This document shows positions 55,471-64,000 of a stretch of DNA of 64,000 bases, piece by piece. This DNA comes from Ariolimax columbianus (Eukaryota; Mollusca; Gastropoda; Stylommatophora; Arionidae). The translations under genes were made by a program, and so were the position numbers. Each line of letters starts with the position of its first letter. Position 1 is the stretch's first letter. Location of the stretch: the NCBI GenBank assembly GCA_036924085.1, contig JAVGWX010000004.1, forward strand, positions 42,305,793 through 42,369,792. Reading direction: 5' to 3'. The notes beneath the pieces were generated by a model. That model saw only the letters and a program-made list of their open reading frames with translations, was not told the DNA's origin and made no database searches.

Positions 55471-56630
55471 TGAGTAATTGTCTTATTTCGATCAGTTTTA
55501 TAAACAATGTCAGTACTGTATTATTTGTTTAATGTTTTCTTTCCTGAACTTAAGATGGGTGTAACTAGGGCGCTAATACGAGGGACAGTGTCATTAAGTA
55601 ACAGCAGTTTTATTATATTATAAAGTGTATGGAAGAGTATGTACAATAGAAAAACATATTTCAGGACACAAAATGTGTCTTTAGCAATACTCCATGAAGG
55701 GGTTGTGACAATCAAGCAGTATGCGCAATATAGTGTACAACATGGCACCATGAAAGAACAAGGCATTATTTGTGGTCAGAGCGTGTGAAACCTTCTTGAA
55801 TCTACAGAAAAATAAATGTCAAGTATGGAGACAATTGTTTGAGTCAGAGGAGAGTGAATGAATGATTTCAACATGAATCACAGTGCTGCGCACAAAATTG
55901 TCCATTAGGACCTCAGTTATAGGAAAGTGTGAACCCAGTAGCAAATGGGTACCACTGCAGCTGGCGAGGTAATAGAGGCAGTGCAAAATTGGTTAAAGGT
56001 CACACGAAGAAGAAGAATGCGTCTTCTACCCTGGGGGCAACTCTTCTCTCTCTTCTCACCTCACTCTGTTTCATTTGACTCTGTCATACAGTCACACCCT
56101 TGCACAACTTTCACACGCGTCCTCGTGGTAAAGCCCTTCCATTGCACTTTGGTTGGGCTAGCTTCTGAGGGCGCACAAACCTAGCGTAGGTACATACAGA
56201 CGCACACATGCATCCAAGCACTGGTTTATGCGTCCTGATATCGCCCAATGGACTACGGTCTGGGGTGGAAAATGGCGCGCCTCCGCCAGTAGAAACTAGT
56301 GAGGCAAACATTTAAGCAACAAAAAAAAAAAAGTCACACGAAAAGACTTTTTTTTCTAGAGCATCCACAAGCTAGTGGATCTACAGGTGGACAAAGTGTG
56401 TTTCCAGGCACAAGGACTATATAAAAAAAATAGGACACAATATCTGGTTCGCATTCTTGTAAAAATATTTCAAATAAAATTGCTTTTACTTAAATAACTG
56501 CTCCTTGTATAATGGCTGCTTCAAAAGTGGCCGAAATACGCGAAACAAACCCATATTGTCATTGCCATACCTGAACAAAGAGATAGCAATAACCTCAAGC
56601 TGGTCACTGCTTTCTTTACGTTTATTCAGT
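55471..56630. other. Intergenic sequence with one core-repeat fragment
   Basis: The 'GCAAATGGGTACC' core at 55943-55955 links a short piece to the repeat at 37470. Otherwise nothing supportable. Confidence 0.4.
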
Positions 56631-56634
56631 CTGG

Positions 56635-57430
56635 AACATTTACTTACTTAGTCGCTCCTCTTCTACCATGAGGTGTAGAGCATTTCCAGAGAGAACGTCA
56701 CACTGCTCTATCCGCCGTCTTTTTCCTAGCCTCTTTCCAATCCAGCCCTCAATCACTTAGGGACTTTCGTATGTTGTCTTCCCAACATACTTTGGGACGT
56801 CCGGGAGGGTCTGCGTCCTTGACTTTTTATCTCCCATGACTGCTTTGGTATCCGATCTTCTTCCATTCTACAGACATGGCCAAACCACTGCAGTTGGGAC
56901 TGCTCCACTCGTGTCTACGTGGTTTGAACTTTGAGATTGCTACGTATTGTCTGGTTACGGATCTTGTCCCTTTCCATCACCTGAACCGCCTTTCTTAGAT
57001 ATCTCATTTCTGAAGTTTGTAGTTGCTTTTCTTAGGCTGTAGTCATTGTCCATGACTCACATCCATATTTCAGGACAGGCACATAGGTCGAGCGGTATAC
57101 ACCCATCTTTGTTTTCCTGCTCATTTCTCATTTGCTGAGGAATCCTCTGTTTATTCCATGGAAAAGTCTACCTGCTGCTGCCCTTCATGCAGTTAACTCT
57201 TCTTTGATTCATCCCCTGCTGTCTATTACCACTCCTAGATATTTAAAGTTGCTGACCTGCTCCAGTGCTCATGTTCCCAGGGTTATCCCAGGGTAATGTC
57301 TCTTCTCATCTCTGGCGATCACCATGGTTTTTGTCTTGGAGTTGCTGATGTCCATTCCTCTCTTCTTCAACTCAGTCTGAAACATAATGAGATTATAGCC
57401 CCTTGCAAGTTCAGTCTGACCATACAGAGG
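56635..57430 (-). mobile_element. Antisense endonuclease/RT LINE, palm to 3' end
   Basis: The minus strand reads MDISNSKTKTMVIARDEKRH, ALEQVSNFKYLGVVIDSRG, SRKTKMGVYRSTYVPVLKYG, CESWTMTTA, MERDKIRNQTIRSNLKVQ, SQLQWFGHVCRMEEDRIPKQ. Only a few stops, so it is one of the better preserved RT C-termini here. Confidence 0.85.
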
Positions 57431-57811
57431 ACATATTTTTTTCTTATGGTTATTAATAATTGTCCTACAATTTCTTGTAATTGATATTACTGTCTAGTAA
57501 TGTTCTCTAAAAACATTTGAATGAAAATGGAAAAACATATTTATATTATGTTAGTAAAAGTTATAATAGATTGATTATGTTTACTTTATTTCATGAAGCT
57601 GCCTTGTTCTTCTCAACATTCTCAGATGATCCTGTAAGGATGAGGTAGAGCAGTGTTTCTCAAATAATGTGCCACGGCACCCAACTTTTGTAAATATGTG
57701 TTACGAAGAATTATTTTTCATGATCAAATCAATTAAAATGGATTTTACAAATTGCAAAATTTAATTAAGTACAGTTTTCCTAATTCCAATGTAGTCTCAA
57801 ATTAATGTATT
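57431..57811. other. AT-rich intergenic sequence
   Basis: Nothing recognised. Confidence 0.5.
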
Positions 57812-58125
57812 CTTTTTTTTTGGCGTTAGTCCTGAAAAGGAAATTTGTGACATTGTTTCATCATAGTTTACAGTGAGGCTGCGATATCTGAGCCTTTTGG
57901 CCCAACACATCCAATTTCAGCACACCATTTTTTAGACAGAGTTTCTTTTCTCTTTTCGCCTAATCACTTAGCCAGGATGCATGGTTGCAGTCTATTTCCA
58001 GGGACGCAGCTTGGAGCCGAAATAGGGTCTTGATCAGTTATGGGTCACTTACCCTGATGCAAGTAGCCAGCTATGAATCGCTGGCTGCTGTTGGCTCATT
58101 CACTGCTGGGTCTTCAGCCCTAGAT
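57812..58125 (-). mobile_element. GAA-tailed SINE, old diverged full-length copy
   Basis: The reverse complement keeps the central 'GGCCAAAAGGCTCAGATATCG', 'GCAACCATGCATCCTGGCTA', 'CAAGACCCTATTTCGGCTCC' and the head 'ACCCAGCAGTGAATGAGCC'. The 3' end lacks a clean GAA run. Confidence 0.72.
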
Positions 58126-58620
58126 TAGTGTATTTAGTTGAGTCTCATGAGGAAACTATATATGTACCGTACTTATGTTTGGGCATGAGATCAGATAAAT
58201 GTGCAACAAAGTTTAACAAATATTTAGTGTGCAGTGAACACAAGACTTTGAAAAGTACTTGTGTATTATTGATCAATTGACAATAATGCCTCGTAAGCAT
58301 CATTTAATTAATATGGATAAACATTCTTTTATGATATTAGTGAAAGTGCTGGTACACTTAAAATGCTTGTTCTATTGCACGAATTTGTCTTGTTATTGTT
58401 GATAATGTCAAGTGATTTATGTGATGATATTGTTGAATGACCACATGATTAGTAAGTTTTTCCCTTAAAGTAAGCCAGTAAGGGATTGCATAAAACGTGA
58501 GCTTGTAAAATAGTGATTTAATTACACATGGTTGTAAAGTTGACAATCTTCTGATATAAGTTCTGGGCAATCGCTAATGATTTAATACAGAATGAACAGC
58601 GCATCACATGGGTAGACCCA
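58126..58620. other. AT-rich intergenic sequence
   Basis: Nothing recognised. Confidence 0.5.
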
Positions 58621-58629
58621 TTGTTTTAT

Positions 58630-59215
58630 CTCAGCATGTCCTTCCTTTCCATAACTATTCTCCCATTGTATAACAGACATTGATTTATATCAGTATTCCC
58701 TTCCATTCCATATCTAATCTCTCATTGTTTAACAGTGATTGATTTATCTCATTTGGATACTTCCATTCCATATCTAATCTCTCATTGTTTAACAGTCATT
58801 GATTTATCTTTGTTACTTCTATTCCATATCTAATTTCTCATTGTCTAACACCAAGTAGTTCGACGTACTCAACTTGCTGGCATTGTCTCAACGATTGATC
58901 GCCATCGGCCCTTTCTCTTCGGACACGTTCACCTTTCCCGGGAAGTTGCAGCCCTCAAGATGGTCTGACAGGCTGGGGGATGGGGTTTACAGGAAGAAGA
59001 TGTGGTCACGTCCTCGCAACACCACGCTAAAATAGATCACCACCTCCTCAACAGAACTGTCATTCTGCAGTGCGGCCCTGGTCGCCTTAGCTTACTATTG
59101 ATTGTCTAACAGTCATTGATTTATCTCAGTTAGTTACTTCCAATCCATATCTAGTCTCTCATTGTTTAATAGACTGTCATTGATTTATCTCAGCATGTCC
59201 TTCCTATCCATTTAT
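58630..59215. repeat. ~60-bp tandem array interrupted by a LINE fragment
   Basis: Units built on CATTGATTTATCTCAG, CTTCCATTCCATATCTAATC and TCTCATTGTTTAACAG start near 58678, 58739, 58798, 59114 and 59179. The array is broken by a non-repeat segment at 58851-59100. Confidence 0.85.
58851..59100 (+). mobile_element. LINE C-terminal fragment inside the tandem array
   Basis: Encodes RRTQLAGIVSTIDRHRPFLF and GHVHLSREVAALKMV, the 'R...LFGHVxRL' region of a LINE C-terminus. Flanked by ATTGTCTAACA at 58840-58850 and 59101-59111, a candidate TSD. Confidence 0.72.
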
Positions 59216-59910
59216 AATCTCCCCATCATGATTACTTTTAAAGCTAGGATGTCAGCTTTTTCATTGTTGCTAATTGCAGCATAACCAGGACAGTATATCC
59301 ACACAAAACCTTGATGGTCAGAAGCATCTATGTCCACTATCCAATATTGTTGTAACCATCCCTTGTGGATCTTCAAAGCAAGGATTGAAGAGTCCTATAC
59401 AATGTTCTAATCATACATTGTCAAACCATTTTTGTGCCCGAGGAGGCGTACAAAATTAACCGAAATATTAGGTTCATAAAAAATATTGCTGTGACTTTTT
59501 GACTCCCACTTGAATTTCGCTATTTATTTACGTACAAATTGAATATGTAATAGTCTCTATATCAGAGGTATAATTAATTAATATCAACCATACTTCATAA
59601 AAAGTTATATGTCCTTCCTACACTAGAATAAAACGTGTATGTATGTGTATAACACAGTCAAGAAGTTAACCATACAAGGGTAATTTTTTTCCTTTTTGAG
59701 TAAGTGTTGTTTATTCATATAATGCTTGGCCTGTTTCTGACTATTATGACATTATGCTGTCATGAAATATTATTAATATTAAATAACATGTACAAAAATA
59801 GATTCATTTGTTTCTTAATGCTTTCTGTTTTATTTTGCCTTTTCTTACACTGCTTAAGCCAATCCGTAATCTATGAGTGAAGAGTTACCATGAAATGGAT
59901 TTAAGGTCTA
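59216..59910. other. Intergenic sequence
   Basis: No supportable gene. Text near 59420-59455 (CCCGAGGAGGCGTACAAAAT) is a weak Penelope-like resemblance only. Confidence 0.4.
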
Positions 59911-59914
59911 TTAA

Positions 59915-60966
59915 CTCTTTGAGAACAGGAGGCCACTGCCAGAGGCTGATTTTTCCTGTCGTTTGGGACGGGAGGCCACTGTCAGGGGATTTTAAGATGA
60001 TATTTATTATGATACATATATATTTTTTCTGCGTGATAGACTTATTTAGATACTTCATAAATGTAGGGTGATTCTTTAGTTTCGTTTTATATAAAAATGG
60101 TAAAATTAATCAGTTTTTGTAGAGAAATTATTTGCTACCTATTAAAGTCATTAAATTATATTATTGATAGCAGATCTGCGCGCATCAATTTGCTATTTTT
60201 TTCTGTACAAAAAGCTTTGTTTCTTTTAAACTATTTTTTAAAATGGAAATGTACACTTCATTTTAGCTCTTGTGATGATTTTTCTAGTCAATCTGAATTA
60301 TTCTGACGGAGAAGTCAGTTCTTCACAAAAGGTGGGTGTTGTCGAATGAAACAAACATTGAATTGTTGTGGTCGGAAACAATAAACATATTTTTTGTTTC
60401 ATTTTCTGCATGATAGATGTTTTATATGTGTCGGAAATGAAAGTAAATCTGTCCTTCTGGGGTTTGGCTATAAATAAATTGATGAAACCTGAAATCTTTG
60501 TAAAATATTTAATATTACCTGTTTAAAGTGATAAAATTTTAGTTTCCGCGTCAGAAACCAATGATTCTCAAAATTGTCATGTAGCTAGACCAATGTCATT
60601 TTAGATCTATGTTAGTAAATTTTGCAAATCGATGTAGTTTTAAAAACATGTGTGTCCCAAATAGCAAAACATGGATTTAGCAGTCTATATTGCGTAAATC
60701 TGACATGTTAATTGTTTTTTCCGCCGTTTTTGTTGTTGTTGCTTAATGTTTCTTACTTCTTAACTATTTTAGAAATTTAGCTATATTTATATAATTTATA
60801 TTTTATTATTGCTCCTGCAATCCCCTTTCATTCCACATATTACACTACCATATACTATGATAATATAAAACACAGTGACACTTGAACTGTAACACTATAT
60901 TAAAATCTTAAAGAAATAGAAAATTAATAGCACAAAACATGGGAATTTCACTACCTCCTGAAAGAG
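59915..60966. mobile_element. Candidate second TTAA-flanked (piggyBac-like) non-autonomous element
   Basis: Ends read TTAA|CTCTTTGAGAACAGGAGG on the left (TTAA 59911-59914) and, reverse-complemented, TTAA|CTCTTTCAGGAGG on the right (TTAA 60967-60970), identical except for a 5-base gap. The left subterminal region has a direct repeat (GGAGGCCACTGCCAG / GGAGGCCACTGTCAG). The AT-rich interior has no transposase motif. Confidence 0.5.
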
Positions 60967-60974
60967 TTAAAGCA

Positions 60975-61795
60975 TTCTTTTTATATAGAATACCTGGACA
61001 GATCCTCTGATAAGCTGTCCGAAGCATGCAGGGAGGTTTGCTCCAACTATGAAGCAGAAATCACTGCACTTGAAGATAGTTTTTGATACCTTTCCTTCAA
61101 AGGCCTAAAACATTGTTATTTGTTTTTGATACCTTTCCTTCAAAGGCCTAAAACATTGTTATTTTAACAGATTTGATAACAGTCCTTCAAGCGTTAGAAG
61201 TTGCTGATCATTGTAGACCTGACCTTATCTAAATATCTCTAGAAATTTATCGCTCCACATGTTGTCAAAATAGTTATGCAGTAGATCGCTGGGCACTCAA
61301 ATACACCTGGCAATGACAAGGCAGACAGACTAGCAAAGAAGGGATCAAGAAAAGAACAACCACACACAACAATAACTTTACAAACAGCCAAACAGTTCAT
61401 TAGAACAGCAAACAAACAAACTTGGCTGAACAGATGGGCCATGGGAAACACAGGGAGGGAGGTCTACAGACATATGGCAAGCCCCAATCCAAATGACAGT
61501 ATAAATCAACTCACAATGAAGGAACAGAGCACATCCCACTAAACAAACACCTGAACAGAATCCAACCGCAACATACACCTGAGTGCCAGCTGTGTACACA
61601 CCTGTTGATCATCATCTCTTAAGAGTGCTCAATGATGTTAGGAAAATACTTCTTCCTCCGAGGCCATATAAATGGAACACTTTGTATGGCACTAGACAAC
61701 AACTGATAAACACATACAGATACCATTATATGGCATTGAGCCGAAGGGAAAGAACCTTGATGCTGCTGCATCCATAACAACAACAAAATCATTAA
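60975..61795 (+). mobile_element. LINE RNase H and C-terminal region with (CAA)n end
   Basis: Readable across frames: CREVCSNYEAEITALEDSF, VILTDLITVLQALE, AGHSNTPGNDKADRLAKKGS (RNase H E, D and H/D motifs), then LNKHLNRIQPQHTPECQLC and DVRKILLPPRPYKWNTLYG to a stop at 61775-61777. It ends CATAACAACAACAAAATC. A 42-bp tandem duplication disrupts RNase H at about 61085-61165. Confidence 0.8.
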
Positions 61796-61989
61796 AGCAT
61801 TCTTCACATAAATAATATACAGAGTAACCTGCAAGCACATCCTTAAAGGGGATTGAAGATGGTAGTGCATGGGGCTAGCAACTTCATCATGTAAAACAAA
61901 ATGTTACTGCAAGAGCACATGTAAACCCATTGATACGAGCATCCTATAAATAGGGCAACTGCAGAGGTCGCTCTATACTTCGTATTGAG

Positions 61990-63110
61990 TGAAAAGGGGA
62001 CAAAAAAGAAGGCATTCTTATTTTCATTTTGAGTGCCAAATAAGGCACAGGTTGGAACGCATCCAGAATAAAAGTATGCGGCTGGTTCTGAGCTGCACTA
62101 GAGGTACCGCGATTGTGGAAATACTGTACATGCTGGGATTGTTATTGGTGATATCCAGACATAAACTGGCACAAGTCAAAGCTGGCACCTTCTGAACAGT
62201 AGTACCTCAGAGCATCAATGTATCAAGAATCAAGAGAGGGGCGTCATGGATGGCACAGGCAGAGAAAACAATCGGACATGTCACAGCATTTAAGGCGATA
62301 GCCAAGGGGGAAGAATGGGTCCCCACTGGTGATAGAATGATAGAGTATCAGAGTGTCATCATAACCTTGGGAAAGGAATGCAGAGAATGGGAGAATAAGA
62401 GGGGAATCAACTGATAAATGAGAACACGCAGGATAGTGATACCGTCATATACATCGACGGATCAGTGCTGCGCAGTGGGACATCAGGCTGGAGATTCTAG
62501 GCTAGAGTGAGAGGACAGGTTGTTGTCGAGCGCAGTAGGGCATACATGTTTGAGAATGGAGATGGAAGCAGTGACCGCAGAACTGAGATGGATATCTGAG
62601 ACTTCTTTAAAAAGAACAGTCATTGTGACAGACACGCAAGTCGTACTTCAGAAGGTACAGAAGGGATGGCTTAGGTATGAGTGGATAGCAGCTATTAAGG
62701 CCTCAAACCTCCAGGGGTTAGCATGGATTTACTGTCCTGGTCATGCTGGGGTTCAGGACAATGAAAGAGCTGACATCTTGGCTTCACAAGCTCTAATTAT
62801 GGACACTTTAGTGATGGATAGGAATGACATTTTGAAATCAATCAATAACCGCCGGTTAGATGAGGACACTGCAATAGACAAGGCAGCAATCCACAGACTG
62901 CAAAGTTTCTATATTAAACGAGGTTAGAATGGAGTAGGGCGCATGAAAGGACAGAGCAAGAGAGTGTACCACCAGCGAGCTACAGGGACCATCAGCATCC
63001 AGACCCTGTGCCATTTGCTGAGAGAGACTGAGCACCTATGGGTGTGCCCAGAGTGCAGTGACGTCAATTCTTAGAAACAGAACAAACAGCATGTAACAGT
63101 CAGATACCAA
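61990..63110 (+). mobile_element. LINE RT thumb, RNase H and C-terminus (another family)
   Basis: At 61990-62195 RIQNKSMRLVLSCTRGTAIV and ISRHKLAQVKAG. At about 62450 VIYIDGSVLRSGTSGW (first RNase H D). In 62520-62927 MEMEAVTAELRWI (E), VIVTDTQVVLQKVQ (D), AWIYCPGHAGVQDNERADIL (H, D). Then HQRATGTISIQTLCHLLRET EHLWVCPECSDV. The RNase H catalytic residues are all present, but stops occur elsewhere. A small piece of this family is at 13865-14100. Confidence 0.85.
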
Positions 63111-63800
63111 TTTAAACCTGCATGGACTGATTTGCTACAACTAGGATATGTATGTACCCTGCCAATTTTGCCATCAAAATACTATTCTAGAGGTTTACAA
63201 AATCCATAGGTAGCTGTGCAAATGGAATTTTAATCTACAATAAGATAAATATATACTACTGAAACCAGAATCCTAGTATTCAATCAGGCAGATAGTCAAA
63301 AGTTTTCTTTCTGTTCTGCAAGTCCACCTGATCAGCCCTTAGAAGTTTCCACCCTGTGTCTTCCTTGTATTTGCTTTTGGACTACATTTGGTTATTGATA
63401 TACAACTGACAAAAAATAAAAACTCATCACAAAAACGCGTGAAATATTTTAATAATTTGCATAGGAATATTACACACATAATTAATGTAATGATATTACG
63501 CTGCAATAATATTAAACTTTGGTTCTTAGCTGCCAGATGTCTCACCCTTTTCAATAAGAGTAGATGAGGAAGTGATGAAGTTTGTTAAAACTCTGTCATG
63601 TTTTGTTTTTAATTATAGTTTTCAAATCTGGAAGACCACCAAATTATTTGTTACAATTCTGCTCCTTTTCACATAATAGAAGCACAGATCTGGTTCTTGT
63701 AAATGTTATCCTTAGCTTCTCTTACATTTTTTTTTCACTGGATCAGGTTTTGTTGCAAACCTTAATAAAATGTTGTCTTTGTTAATTGATATTTATTGTG
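63111..63800. other. AT-rich intergenic sequence
   Basis: The phrase CCTAGTATTCAATCAGGCAG at 63270-63290 matches the 3' end of the LINE at 23722 and may be a short remnant. Otherwise nothing recognised. Confidence 0.4.
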
Positions 63801-63805
63801 ATTCC

Positions 63806-63880
63806 TCTTCTTCTTCTTTGACGTTCATCCTGAAAAGGATGTTGTGCAGCAGTTTACAGCAAGGCTACAAGGTATGCATG
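63806..63880 (-). mobile_element. GAA-tailed SINE 3' fragment
   Basis: (TTC)n then TTTGACGTTCATCCTGAAAA and CAGTTTACAGCAAGGCTACA, matching the 3' end of the old subfamily (57812 and 33890). Confidence 0.6.
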
Positions 63881-64000
63881 GGTTGTAGTGGATAGCTGTG
63901 GATGGCAACTATGTTGGAAGAATAACTTGGAACAGTCACGAACCAGAAACGGTGTCAACGTGGAGGCAAAAAGGAGGCAGCCACTCCACCATGCAGAGTC

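Overview
This window is metazoan genomic DNA, most likely from a lophotrochozoan and probably a gastropod mollusc. That placement is inference from the repeat repertoire and intron style; no species can be named. Coding density is very low. I can support one host protein-coding gene, and most of the remaining recognisable sequence is decayed mobile DNA.

The gene is an SPT2 homolog (SPTY2D1 family, a histone H3-H4 chaperone) on the + strand. Its five coding exons at 22998-23069, 28534-28642, 31797-33749, 36657-36807 and 38273-38441 join in frame to 817 codons. The conserved acidic C-terminal SPT2 domain is encoded by the last two exons. All four introns carry mobile elements or tandem arrays.

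Left part (1-22.9 kb): a higher-order minisatellite at 423-890; a reverse-transcriptase LINE (1.74-4.06 kb) broken by several nested insertions; a CR1-like LINE (4.44-6.07 kb); an unidentified open frame split by a SINE (6.4-7.0 kb); a degraded Tx1/L1-like LINE (about 7.8-11.5 kb) interrupted by an antisense LINE piece and a minisatellite-carrying SINE; a mariner transposase remnant; and a minus-strand endonuclease/RT LINE (16.8-21.1 kb) interrupted by an I-like RNase H LINE and a tRNA-derived SINE.

Right part (38.5-64 kb): intergenic DNA with antisense LINE 3' fragments, several SINE families, a 205-bp piggyBac-like MITE (48249-48453), a possible second TTAA-flanked element (59915-60966), and two RNase H-bearing LINE 3' ends (about 61.0-61.8 and 62.0-63.1 kb).

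The most interesting signal is the mobile-element ecology. A SINE family with about 13 copies ends in (GAA)n, and so does an I-like LINE present twice; both make 10-13 bp target-site duplications (TSDs), which suggests the LINE mobilises the SINE. The GAA-tailed SINE also shares a central block with an A-tailed tRNA-derived SINE, so the two look like one SINE superfamily with different heads and tails. A third, (CAA)n-tailed family carries an internal 36/37-bp minisatellite that varies from remnants to about 25 units between copies.
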